A program made the translations under genes and the position numbers. DNA of 64,000 nt from an uncultured Metabacillus sp. (GTDB lineage Bacteria; Bacillota; Bacilli; Bacillales; Bacillaceae), in contig NZ_CANNCR010000010.1 of assembly GCF_947503125.1 (NCBI RefSeq), positions 1 to 64,000 on the forward strand. Direction: 5' to 3'. The notes beneath the pieces are model-generated. The model saw only the letters and a list, made by a program, of their open reading frames with translations. It did no database searches and had not been told where the DNA came from. Shown here in pieces: positions 51,624 through 60,140 of the stretch. Within the stretch, counting starts at the first letter, position 1; every line of letters begins with the position of its first letter.

Positions 51624-53363
51624 TCAACTTATCTTAAATTGCATTTGATATAAATGGGCATAGGTCCCTTCATATGCCAATAATTCTTCATGTGTTCCTT
51701 CTTCATCAATTCCTTGATCTGTTAGAACAACAACCCTTTTGGCATTTCGAATGGTTGATAGTCGGTGAGCAATAACAAATGTAGTTCGATTTTTTGCTAG
51801 TTCTTCTAATGCCTCCTGTACGACTCGTTCACTCTCATTATCCAAAGCGCTTGTTGCTTCATCAAAAATAAGAACAGGCGGGTTTTTTAAAAAGACGCGT
51901 GCAATGCTCAATCGTTGTTTTTGGCCGCCGGATAAGGTCACTCCTCGTTGACCGATATCAGTTTCATACCCATGGGGTAATCCCATTATAAATTCGTGGG
52001 CATTGGCCTTTTTTGCTGCTTCAATAATTTCCTCTTTCGTTGCATTTGGTTTTCCATAGCGGATATTATCCAGGACGGTTCCGGCAAATAAATAGACATC
52101 CTGCTGGACTACTCCTATGTTCCTTCTTAAAGAATTCAGGCTAATATCCTTGATATTGATCCCATCTAATAATATTTCTCCCTCTCTTACTTCATAAAAG
52201 CGGGGGATGAGCGAACACAATGTTGTTTTTCCGGCTCCGGATGGACCAACTAATGCAATATAGTCCCCTGCTTTAACGTCTAGAGATATATTTTCCAAAA
52301 CATAGTCATGGGTATCAAGATATTTGAAGCTAACATGTTTAAACTCTATGTCTCCATTTACATCATTTAATTCAATTGCATCTTTTGAGTCTTGAATTTC
52401 CGGTTCAATCTCTAGTATTTCCATAAATCGTTCAAAGCCGGTAATGCCTTCCTGGTACTGCATCGTCATATGGGTTAACTTTTGTAAAGGCTCTATTAGA
52501 TGGCCTATATATAATAAAAATGTGATTAAATCAGCCAGATCTAACGAAGCATTTACAATGTTCACACCGCCAAACACAATAACGGTAACGGTAATGAGCT
52601 GGATAAACGTTTCCATTCCATTGTATAAATAGGCCTCATTTCGATAGGTGCTTTTTCTGCTTTCAAGAAAGCGATTATTTTCAAATGCGAATTTATCCTT
52701 TTCAATTTCTTCATTCGCAAATGATTTTACAACTCGAATCCCTGAAAGGCTGTCCTCCACCTGTGAATTAATATCAGCAATTCTCGCTTTATTTCTTTTA
52801 ATAGCTGCATTTATTCGTTTATTTAAAAACAAGGCAAAAAACGCCATGGGCGGTAAAAACATAAAGACAGCCAACGTTAATTTGACATTGATCATTATTA
52901 AGATCACAAAGGCACCTACAAACTTTACAAGATATCTAAGGTAATCCTCAGGACCATGATGATACAATTCAGATAACAAAAGTAAATCATTTGTAATTCT
53001 CGACATTAATTGCCCTGTTTTTTGCTTATCATAAAAACGAAATGATAATTTTTGAAAGTGATCAAATAATTCGTTACGCATATCACTTTCCATCATGGCA
53101 CCAAGCTTATGTCCTTGATAATCCGAAAAAAAGTTACATAGATTTTGAATCATAACTAATAAAATCATCAAAGCGCCAATCAAATAAATTTCTGTAAGTG
53201 CGTTTGCGATATTTCCTTCAAGCACATCTTTCGTTATATATCGCGTCAATAATGGATAGCTTAACGAAATCGCAGACACGATAAAAGTACAGGTTAAAAC
53301 AGCCGAAAACAATCTTAAATACGGTTTGTAATAAGAAAGAAATTTTTTGAATTTCGTATTCAT
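51624..53363 (-). CDS. ABC exporter, half-transporter (multidrug/lipid type)
   Basis: This ~579-residue half-transporter has an N-terminal six-helix membrane domain and a C-terminal ATPase with Walker A GPSGAGKTT, signature LSGGQKQR, Walker B PPVLIFDEATSALD and H-loop IAHRLST. It resembles homodimeric BmrA/MsbA-like exporters. I start it at ATG 53363 (MNTKFKKFLSYYKPY), preceded by AAGGAGC 6-7 bp upstream; the frame is open to 53393. It has an 18-codon leader peptide and hairpin in front of it, as found with drug-inducible transporters. Confidence 0.92.
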   Translation of the reverse strand: MNTKFKKFLSYYKPYLRLFSAVLTCTFIVSAISLSYPLLTRYITKDVLEGNIANALTEIYLIGALMILLVMIQNLCNFFSDYQGHKLGAMMESDMRNELFDHFQKLSFRFYDKQKTGQLMSRITNDLLLLSELYHHGPEDYLRYLVKFVGAFVILIMINVKLTLAVFMFLPPMAFFALFLNKRINAAIKRNKARIADINSQVEDSLSGIRVVKSFANEEIEKDKFAFENNRFLESRKSTYRNEAYLYNGMETFIQLITVTVIVFGGVNIVNASLDLADLITFLLYIGHLIEPLQKLTHMTMQYQEGITGFERFMEILEIEPEIQDSKDAIELNDVNGDIEFKHVSFKYLDTHDYVLENISLDVKAGDYIALVGPSGAGKTTLCSLIPRFYEVREGEILLDGINIKDISLNSLRRNIGVVQQDVYLFAGTVLDNIRYGKPNATKEEIIEAAKKANAHEFIMGLPHGYETDIGQRGVTLSGGQKQRLSIARVFLKNPPVLIFDEATSALDNESERVVQEALEELAKNRTTFVIAHRLSTIRNAKRVVVLTDQGIDEEGTHEELLAYEGTYAHLYQMQFKIS

Positions 53364-53407
53364 CCATTTGCTCCTTGTATGTTCGAGTTTCATTATGCAT
53401 CTGTCTC

Positions 53408-53462
53408 ACATATAAGGGCAAACACGTTATGTCAGTTAAGTAAATGTTGCACCCTTATATGT
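53408..53462 (-). ncRNA. Leader RNA hairpin upstream of the ABC exporter
   Basis: On the minus strand ACATATAAGGG (53462-53452) pairs with CCCTTATATGT (53418-53408) over 11 bp. The left arm lies in the last third of the leader peptide coding sequence and its stop codon is in the loop. So ribosomes on the leader would open the hairpin. No U-run follows it and it does not cover the exporter's ribosome-binding site directly. Confidence 0.6.
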
Positions 53463-53492
53463 TGGTTCTAATTTCGTCACAAAGTTTTTCAT
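53436..53492 (-). CDS. 18-residue leader peptide
   Basis: An ATG at 53492 is preceded by a very strong AAAGGAGG 8 bp upstream and opens an 18-codon frame, MKNFVTKLEPTYKGATFT, ending at TAA 53438-53436. The frame overlaps the hairpin at 53408-53462. It is ~70 bp upstream of the ABC exporter start. Small leader peptides of this type control resistance transporters such as bmrCD by ribosome stalling. Function is inferred from layout; no homology is known to me. Confidence 0.6.
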   Translation of the reverse strand: MKNFVTKLEPTYKGATFT

Positions 53493-53577
53493 TATAATAG
53501 CCTCCTTTTTTCTAGATAAATAATAATATTCCGTATTTTTTTTGAAATTCCTTTTATTTTTTAATGGTGACTTATAG

Positions 53578-54687
53578 CTATTTTGGATTATTTTTAGATT
53601 GGAACTTGTTTCGCAAAAATGCAATACAAAGCAATAATAATGGAAAGAGAATTTGTAACGGGACATGAAAGTATAATGTGAAATAATCCAAACCAATTTC
53701 ATTATGACGTATTTGGTTTGATGCGATTAAAAGGGATAAGGGAGTGATGATCATTCCCATTCCAATGTATACAGAGCGATTTTGTTTTAATTTAAATAGT
53801 TGGGCAATTCCAACTGCTGAACCGAATGTCCAGCCGCCAATTTTAAAAAACACGCCGGCTAACATCGTTAAAATAACTAAGGCATCAAATCGTTCCAGGA
53901 AATCTGCAATGGAAACCATCCGAGCTGCAGTAAGCAGCGGGAAGAAATCTTTACTGTATATTTCAGGGCCTAATACAGATAAAACCATAATCAAATTAAC
54001 GGTCATGATCATACCGGTGAGGAAGATGGCAGTCATTCCTGCTATTCTTTTTTCATTCATTTTGTTTAAATAAGGGAAAAACATCGTGATGATGATCGCT
54101 TCTCCAAATGGGAATGTTAATACCATAGGAAAAACTTCTTTAATAATCGGTTTCGGACCATTTCCTAGAATTGGGGTAAGCTGCTGAATATTGAATTCTC
54201 TTACAGTTAACAAAAGCACCCAGATGATACTTAAAGACATAATATAAAATGGAATAACGGCTTCTCCCATTCTGCCGAAGGACTCAACTCCCCCGCGAAA
54301 ACAATACACGATTAAGATCATAAAACTTCCGATAATGATTACCATAGGTGTTTTAACCAGCATGGATGCTGCTAAGATTTCAGCGAAATCCCGACAAGCA
54401 CGAGCAGCTAAATAGGTAAAATAGCTAATATAGATCAAAATAAACGGGAATGCCATAAACTTACCGATGATTTTAGGGATCATTTCAATCAATGTATCAT
54501 TTGGATAATAATTCGATAATTTCGTATAGACAAACATCAAAATAAAACCACCAGTCATTGCGACTAGAATAACGATCCAAGCATCTTGTTTGGCTCCTCC
54601 GCCTAAACCAAATACAAACGTATTGCCAATTTGAAATCCTACGATTATATATAGTAATTGCAGTGCACTAATTTTTTCCTGCTTCAT
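53578..54687 (-). CDS. GerAB-type spore germination permease, orphan
   Basis: This 369-residue protein has about ten helices of the amino-acid permease-like spore germination family (GerAB/GerKB/YndE). Visible blocks are ISALQLLYIIVGFQIGNTFVFGL, GGFILMFVYTKLSNYYPNDTLIEMIPKIIGK, and FPFGEAIIITMFFPYLNK. In a germinant receptor the B subunit binds the nutrient and works with A and C subunits encoded alongside. Here no gerAA- or gerAC-like gene is seen on either side. So it is an orphan B subunit, either with partners elsewhere or with a separate transport role. Confidence 0.88.
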   Translation of the reverse strand: MKQEKISALQLLYIIVGFQIGNTFVFGLGGGAKQDAWIVILVAMTGGFILMFVYTKLSNYYPNDTLIEMIPKIIGKFMAFPFILIYISYFTYLAARACRDFAEILAASMLVKTPMVIIIGSFMILIVYCFRGGVESFGRMGEAVIPFYIMSLSIIWVLLLTVREFNIQQLTPILGNGPKPIIKEVFPMVLTFPFGEAIIITMFFPYLNKMNEKRIAGMTAIFLTGMIMTVNLIMVLSVLGPEIYSKDFFPLLTAARMVSIADFLERFDALVILTMLAGVFFKIGGWTFGSAVGIAQLFKLKQNRSVYIGMGMIITPLSLLIASNQIRHNEIGLDYFTLYFHVPLQILFPLLLLCIAFLRNKFQSKNNPK

Positions 54688-54789
54688 TCTATCACCTTGA
54701 GGATTGAAATGCTTCCATTAAATTGTTGATAGTATTTACAAAAGATTGGTATCCTATCCAAAAGCAGGATTTGCTGGAGGGTATGTATA

Positions 54790-54828
54790 AAGGCAGTTTC
54801 AAAAAGCTGAACTTTTTGAAACTGCCTT
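54790..54828. terminator. Perfect 17-bp hairpin between DinB and GerAB-like genes
   Basis: AAGGCAGTTTCAAAAAG (54790-54806) and its exact inverse (54812-54828) enclose a 5-nt loop. It lies downstream of the dinB-like gene. There is no long U-run on either side, so it may be a weak terminator, an mRNA-stabilising hairpin or an interrupted repeat. Confidence 0.6.
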
Positions 54829-54851
54829 GAAGGAAAAGGGTGTCTTTAGAA

Positions 54852-55364
54852 CTACTTGCCAGTTTTCTTAACATACAAATAAAAAACATAATCAGTGCCA
54901 ATACCTTGAAAACCTAATTGCCGCAGCATAGCTGTTATATTCCCTCGATGACAGGTTCCGTGATTGACAACATGCTGGACTAATTCAAATATATTTGTTT
55001 CCAGTCGGCCATAGGTTGGATGTTCAGGGTATATTCTTTGATCGAAGTCATAGTGTTTAAAAAATTCTTTCATTTCTATGGATAATTCTCTATACATGAT
55101 CTCCATTTCTTCTAAACTTTTTCCGTTAACTTTCTCGAGTACTTGATTATTATTTTCTGCTATTTCGTGATAACTTTTGTTGGACATGACTCCCAACCAG
55201 GTTATATCGGTTAAATATATATGCACCAACACTTCAGAGATCGACGAAAAAACGCTTTGAATCTTCTTCTGGTAAATGCTTCTCGGCAGTTCCTTCAAGT
55301 GCTCAAAAACTTTTTGGTTTGCCCAATCATGATAATCATACAGCTCGATTGTTTGCTGTTTCAT
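54852..55364 (-). CDS. DinB-family (YfiT-like) protein
   Basis: This ~170-residue four-helix protein of the DinB superfamily has the metal-binding histidine set: YDYHDWANQKVFEHL near the N-terminus and ELVQHVVNHGTCHRGNITAMLRQLG near the C-terminus. Such proteins are often thiol transferases with bacillithiol or other metal-dependent enzymes. I start it at ATG 55364 (MKQQTIELYDYHDWAN) after AAGGAGGA. It stands alone. Confidence 0.85.
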   Translation of the reverse strand: MKQQTIELYDYHDWANQKVFEHLKELPRSIYQKKIQSVFSSISEVLVHIYLTDITWLGVMSNKSYHEIAENNNQVLEKVNGKSLEEMEIMYRELSIEMKEFFKHYDFDQRIYPEHPTYGRLETNIFELVQHVVNHGTCHRGNITAMLRQLGFQGIGTDYVFYLYVKKTGK

Positions 55365-55532
55365 TTGGAATCCTCCTTGCTTCAATAGGGATCAACTTTC
55401 CTTTTTAAGGTTCTATACAGATTGCTAAATCCCTTGTTTTTTTGGGGATTATTGTAAAAAACATTTTAGATGTAATATATTTAATGTGAGAAGAAAAAAA
55501 GAGCCATTTTCTATAGGCTCCTGTTAAGTCGT

Positions 55533-56171
55533 TTATTTCGTTAGCTCATTCCTGTCCTCAATTTGTGGAGGTTCTTCCAGCCAACCATTTTCTAACATGA
55601 TTTTTGCACCTTCCGAGTATATATTCTTTGCCAAAAAAGCCATTTTAAATGGCAAGTCGCTACGTAAGCTAAAAGCACTTCCTATTGCATTGCTTCCGAG
55701 CCCAAATGAAGACAGCAAACTTGTATTGTACAGCATTATTTTATCAGAAAATGGAGCTGCTTTAGAAGTTGTGGCTTTTCCGGCATGACTGGCTGGAGGT
55801 TCAATAAAGCTTTGCCTTAAATATTCACCAAGTTCGATCTCAATTTTTTTTGATAATTTCATCCCTTTAACAAGATATTGTTTTACTTTCTCATTATCAA
55901 ACATATGATCAAAAAGTTTTGGAACCCCTTTATGGATATCGCCTTCTGTAAAACCAATCGGTAAAACTGCACCTTCCTGCTGAAAAATACTTTTCAATCT
56001 GTCTATATTTTCGAGTGTACCTGAATAATGCATTTGCAACAGTTTTTTTTCTTCAACTCCAGCGTGTTCAATAAAATGCTCCAACATTCTTAAAATCATT
56101 GTTTTTTCTTGATAAGTCATCCACAAATTAGCTAATTCTGAGGATGAGATAGGTGCTTGACTTGAAGGCAT
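55533..56171 (-). CDS. DUF3231 protein (short form)
   Basis: This 212-residue helical protein matches DUF3231: ISSSELANLWMTYQEKTMILRMLEHFIEHAG, QEGAVLPIGFTEGDIHKGVPKLFDHMFDNEKV, and LMLENGWLEEPPQ-type ending. DUF3231 proteins are common in Bacillus and usually consist of two ~165-residue repeats. This one holds about one and a third, so it is a short form. A ferritin-like four-helix fold is likely. The role is not known; some members are expressed in sporulation. Confidence 0.8.
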   Translation of the reverse strand: MPSSQAPISSSELANLWMTYQEKTMILRMLEHFIEHAGVEEKKLLQMHYSGTLENIDRLKSIFQQEGAVLPIGFTEGDIHKGVPKLFDHMFDNEKVKQYLVKGMKLSKKIEIELGEYLRQSFIEPPASHAGKATTSKAAPFSDKIMLYNTSLLSSFGLGSNAIGSAFSLRSDLPFKMAFLAKNIYSEGAKIMLENGWLEEPPQIEDRNELTK

Positions 56172-56337
56172 ACAATCAACCCTCCTACTTTTTTCCTTAA
56201 TATCTCCAATTTTCTTTACTTTATAAATTGAAAAATATCTTCCTCCTAGTCCATCTCCTATATCTCGTAAATAATTGAGGATAGAATTTATTCTTAAGTA
56301 AAAAATAGGAAAAATGATGTGATTCGGAGGGATTGGA

Positions 56338-57717
56338 ATGTCATCGGAAATGACAGAGAAATGCGGTGTGTTTGGGATTTTTAATCATCCTAAAGCCGCT
56401 GATTTAACGTATTATGGGCTTCACGCTCTGCAGCATCGCGGCCAAGAGAGTGCGGGAATTGTGGTAAGTGATGGCAAATCATTTAAACACCATCATGGAA
56501 TGGGATTAGTAACTCAGGTGTTTACACGAGACATTCTAAATGGCTTAAGCGGCAATATGGCAATCGGTCATGTTCGTTATTCAACTACAGGCATGAGTTT
56601 ATTGCAAAATGCACAGCCGCTTGTTTTTAAATATAGTGAAGGTGATTTAGCTGTAGCCCATAACGGAAATTTAGTAAATGCAGGATTTGAACGAAATATT
56701 TTACAACAGCAAGGGAGCATTTTTCAAACGACGACTGATACAGAGATTATTGCCCATCTTATCGCCCGCTCTAAGAAAAAATTGTTTGGAGAAGCAGCCC
56801 CTGATGTGTTAAAAAAGCTTGACGGGTCTTTTGCCCTGCTTATCATGACAGAAAAACAAATGCTGATCGCTCTTGATCGCAATGGTTTGCGTCCTCTCTC
56901 ACTTGGGAAAATTGGGGATGCTATTGTTGCTGCGTCAGAGACATGTGCGTTGAAGGCTGTTGATGCTAAGTTTTGGCGCGACGTAGAGCCTGGTGAATGG
57001 CTTCTTGTTGATGAACAAGGAGTGAAGACAGGGCGATTTGCCGCAAAAGAAAACCTTTCTCTTTGTTCTTTTGAATTCGTCTATTTTGCCCGTCCTGACA
57101 GTGTGATCCAAGGGAGAAGTGTTTTATCGATTCGCAAGGAGCTGGGGCAAATATTGGCAAAAGAACATCCAACAGAAGCGGATGTGGTAGTCGCTGTTCC
57201 TGACTCGAGCGTTCCCGCTGCTATTGGCTTTGCTCAACAATCAGGTATTCCATATGAAATGGGATTAATCAAAAATCCATATGCCGGCAGGTCCTTTATT
57301 GAACCAACTCAAGAATTACGCGAATTAGCGGTTCGTCTCAAATTAAGTGCGGTACAAGAAATTCTCGAAGGAAAAAAAGTAGTGCTTGTTGATGATTCCA
57401 TCGTAAGAGGAACAACAAGCAAGCGAATTGTTCAATTAATTCGGCAGGCTGGCGCTAAAGAGGTTCATGTCCGAATTAGCTCGCCCATGGTACGGAATCC
57501 ATTTTTTTATGGGATTGATATGCCGACGAAGGAAGAATTATTTGCTAATGTGCATGAGCATGAGCAAGCAATGGGAAAAGCGATCGGCGCAGATTCATTG
57601 GCTTTTTTAAGTACGGAAGGGCTATTAGAGGCAGTAAAAGTTGATATGGCTGAAACAAGCAGCCGTTGTATAGCATGCTTTAGCGGAGCTTATCCAACTA
57701 AACTTTACCTTGAGTAA
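56338..57717 (+). CDS. purF: Amidophosphoribosyltransferase (PurF), stand-alone paralogue
   Basis: This 459-residue enzyme converts PRPP and glutamine to phosphoribosylamine. The N-terminal nucleophile is C9, behind an 8-residue propeptide (MSSEMTEK-CGVFGIF), and the PRPP motif VVLVDDSIVRGTTS is present. It differs from the B. subtilis enzyme in Fe-S ligands: C243, C444 and C447 match, but the fourth position (NPFFYGID, F389; Bacillus HPCFYGID) has lost its cysteine. It is not in a pur operon, and is plus-strand amid minus-strand genes. It is probably a second PurF with a relaxed need for an Fe-S cluster. Confidence 0.87.
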   Translation: MSSEMTEKCGVFGIFNHPKAADLTYYGLHALQHRGQESAGIVVSDGKSFKHHHGMGLVTQVFTRDILNGLSGNMAIGHVRYSTTGMSLLQNAQPLVFKYSEGDLAVAHNGNLVNAGFERNILQQQGSIFQTTTDTEIIAHLIARSKKKLFGEAAPDVLKKLDGSFALLIMTEKQMLIALDRNGLRPLSLGKIGDAIVAASETCALKAVDAKFWRDVEPGEWLLVDEQGVKTGRFAAKENLSLCSFEFVYFARPDSVIQGRSVLSIRKELGQILAKEHPTEADVVVAVPDSSVPAAIGFAQQSGIPYEMGLIKNPYAGRSFIEPTQELRELAVRLKLSAVQEILEGKKVVLVDDSIVRGTTSKRIVQLIRQAGAKEVHVRISSPMVRNPFFYGIDMPTKEELFANVHEHEQAMGKAIGADSLAFLSTEGLLEAVKVDMAETSSRCIACFSGAYPTKLYLE

Positions 57718-57799
57718 ATTTATCATGGATAATCTTGACTGGATGAAGAATGATAACAGGAAAAGACTTTGATAGGTGAGCTTTAAAAGAGGATACATT

Positions 57800-57892
57800 G
57801 TGAGTAGTCATACAAATGTTGATCAAACATGGCTGGCAAAGGACCCGCCACAAGCAGATGACCGTGAAGCACTTATTAAACAGTCCAAATAA
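57800..57892 (+). CDS. Possible 30-residue protein downstream of purF
   Basis: A GTG at 57800 preceded by AAAGAGGATAC opens a 30-codon frame beginning MSSHTNVDQTWLAKDPPQ and ending at TAA 57892. It is hydrophilic and acidic. It precedes a terminator (57946). I do not recognise it, and a chance frame is possible. Confidence 0.35.
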   Translation: MSSHTNVDQTWLAKDPPQADDREALIKQSK

Positions 57893-57945
57893 AATGATTC
57901 ATTTCCTGGGGAAGCGCAAAAACTGACAATTTCCGTTTGTAGTAG

Positions 57946-57971
57946 AGAGCGGCCATTTAAATAGCCGCTCT
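57946..57971. terminator. Bidirectional terminator after purF
   Basis: AGAGCGGC (57946-57953) pairs with GCCGCTCT (57964-57971), 8 bp with a 10-nt loop. It lies between the convergent purF and Gfo/Idh genes. Confidence 0.72.
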
Positions 57972-57995
57972 GTACTTTTCATATTTCTTAGTTGA

Positions 57996-59015
57996 TTATG
58001 CCTGTTGCCTTATATTTGTTATTTCAGTGGTTACTACTCGTCTTTTCTGCTCATTAGAAAGGCTTGCTGCTTGATTTATTAAAGTTAAGTTTCGAATATC
58101 TTCATCAGTAATGGAAGGCTCGATATTCCCTACGATGTTATTTACCCATTGAACCATCGGACTTTGAAGCGATTCAGGAATTTGCTCAGGAATAATCCAT
58201 CCATCACCTAACTGCTTGCTTTTCACACGAATTGAATGGTCTTCAATTAATAATGTCCCTTCTGTTCCATACAATTCAAGCTGAAATGGACTTCCGTTTG
58301 ATAAAAATCCGGTTTCTAGAGTTCCAAGTGCTCCTGATTCATATTCAATGACTGCGACTGCATTATCATCCACCTCATAGCCTAATGTGTTTTGCAAGCG
58401 TGCAGTTACAGCTTTTACAGGACCAGCAAGTCGGTTCGTTAAGTAGATTGGATGGGCGCCGAGGTCAATAAACGAACCACCGCCACACTCTTCTTTGTGG
58501 AAGAAATGCCCAGGAAGCCAGCCAGTTGGGTTTCCTTCGAAAGGAACTGCGCCATTATGTGCTAAACGGCACCGGATGGATGTTAAACGTCCTAAAAGCC
58601 CCTTATCAATGGTTTCTTGAGCAAATATGTAATAGTCTTCTGTTAGCCTTGGTAATGACACCATTAACTTTACATTATTTTCCTTAATGGCAGAGAAGAT
58701 CTCATCACAATCTTGAACTGTAAAAGCTAACACTTTTTCGGTGAAAACATGTTTTTTATGTTTTGCTGCAAGAATAATGATTTCCTTGTGTAGATTTGTT
58801 GGTGTATCAACAATAACGGCATCAATCTCAGGGTTTTGTAAGACTTTTAGTAAATCAGCTTCAAAGGGCACATCAAGCTTTTCAGCCCATTTTTTCCCCC
58901 GTTCCTCGTTTTCATCCCAGACAATTTTAATGGATATGTTTTCATTTTCAGACGCCTGACGTGCATAATCATCAGCATGGACATGCCATTTGCTTAGCAT
59001 AGCAACATTTAACAT
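57996..59015 (-). CDS. Gfo/Idh/MocA-family oxidoreductase
   Basis: This 339-residue NAD(P)-dependent dehydrogenase has an N-terminal Rossmann fold (start MLNVAMLSKWHVHADDYARQA, then DAVIVDTPTNLHKEIIILAAKHKKHVFTEKVLAFT with the conserved EK) and a C-terminal substrate domain with GGGSFIDLGAHPIYLTNRLAG. The Rossmann GxGxxG is degenerate. It follows the ROK gene and probably oxidises a sugar or sugar acid of the same pathway. Confidence 0.88.
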   Translation of the reverse strand: MLNVAMLSKWHVHADDYARQASENENISIKIVWDENEERGKKWAEKLDVPFEADLLKVLQNPEIDAVIVDTPTNLHKEIIILAAKHKKHVFTEKVLAFTVQDCDEIFSAIKENNVKLMVSLPRLTEDYYIFAQETIDKGLLGRLTSIRCRLAHNGAVPFEGNPTGWLPGHFFHKEECGGGSFIDLGAHPIYLTNRLAGPVKAVTARLQNTLGYEVDDNAVAVIEYESGALGTLETGFLSNGSPFQLELYGTEGTLLIEDHSIRVKSKQLGDGWIIPEQIPESLQSPMVQWVNNIVGNIEPSITDEDIRNLTLINQAASLSNEQKRRVVTTEITNIRQQA

Positions 59016-59165
59016 GGAAGAACCTCCTTAAATTAGTAAAAGAAATCGTTTCAAATGTTGTGAAATCTATTGATGTCAGAGGAATAAACAACAGAAGCGA
59101 TTTGTTATTTACTCCCCTCACGTCATAGATAGGTGTGAAACCTAAATAAAAACTTGACCCTTTTT

Positions 59166-60140
59166 TTATTTCTCAATCGTATGTAAAGCAACTGACAAAC
59201 TGGCAAAATCTCCAACATGTTCTCCTAAACCTGAAGGTATAACCTTGCAAACGGAATGTGATATACTTAAGGATTCTTTTTGGAGTTCTTCTTTAACAAT
59301 TGGCTCTAATATGTTCTGTTGACGTCCATAAATACTGCCGATAATAATTCTTTCCGGATTAAGGAGATCGACTAAGATGGCTAATCCCCTGCCTAATTTG
59401 CGGCCTACTTCATGATAAACTTCTATTGCAAGCGGATCGCCGTTCTGTGCAGCTATTCCAACGCTTTTTGCTGTTATTTTTTCTTTATCCTCCAATGAAG
59501 GGCAGAATGATGGTGTCTTTCCTTTATGAATAGCAGCTTCGGTCATCTTTTTTGCTAAATTGGCAATTCCCCCGCCGCTGCAAAAGCCCTCAAAGGAACC
59601 GAATTTTCCATACCCGAGCGGACCCTCTTCTGCAAGTCGGATATGACCGACTTCTCCTGCCATATCATTTGTTCCAGTATATAAATTCCCATTTAAAATA
59701 AGCCCTGCTCCCATCCCTGTGCCAAAGGTTAAAAAAATCATATTTGATGCACCTTGACCTGCTCCCCATTTCCACTCTGCTAAAGCACAAGCATTTGCAT
59801 CATTCTGCAATCCTACGGGAACACCGTATTTTTCATGAAAAGGGGTTATGATATCTACCTTATCCCAATTAGAAAGATTAGGGGGGGAAAGGATCAAACC
59901 TCTTTTACTATTAAGAGGGCCTCCACAGCTGATCCCAATGGCATTAATCGAGCTTAAATTCAAGGCTTGGAGGATATGATCTAACATATCTTCCAGTTGT
60001 TTTATTGCTTGTTCAGGTGATGGCGGTGTTGGGAATTGTTTCTTTTCAAGAATCTCAATCCGAGAATCAATTATGCTGCCAATTGTTACAGCACATTTTG
60101 TCCCGCCAATATCAAGTCCTGCTAATAGATTTCTTTGCAT
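59166..60140 (-). CDS. ROK-family sugar kinase
   Basis: This ~324-residue protein has the ROK ATP-binding loop LLAGLDIGGTKCAVTIGS and the core TFGTGMGAGLILNGNLYTGTNDMAGEVGHIRLAEEGPLGYGKFGSFEGFCSGGGI. The zinc-type CxCGxxGCxE motif of many ROK kinases is modified here (SFEGFCSGGG). I place the start at ATG 60140 (MQRNLLAGLDIGGTK), with GGAGGAG upstream, rather than at 60233, inside the SIS gene. It overlaps the SIS gene by 29 bp, implying translational coupling. Confidence 0.86.
   Translation of the reverse strand: MQRNLLAGLDIGGTKCAVTIGSIIDSRIEILEKKQFPTPPSPEQAIKQLEDMLDHILQALNLSSINAIGISCGGPLNSKRGLILSPPNLSNWDKVDIITPFHEKYGVPVGLQNDANACALAEWKWGAGQGASNMIFLTFGTGMGAGLILNGNLYTGTNDMAGEVGHIRLAEEGPLGYGKFGSFEGFCSGGGIANLAKKMTEAAIHKGKTPSFCPSLEDKEKITAKSVGIAAQNGDPLAIEVYHEVGRKLGRGLAILVDLLNPERIIIGSIYGRQQNILEPIVKEELQKESLSISHSVCKVIPSGLGEHVGDFASLSVALHTIEK

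Noticed and set aside
56172-56337. PurR box or purine riboswitch before the PurF paralogue
   Set aside because: No PurBox-like pair or aptamer core is visible in the 166-bp upstream region.
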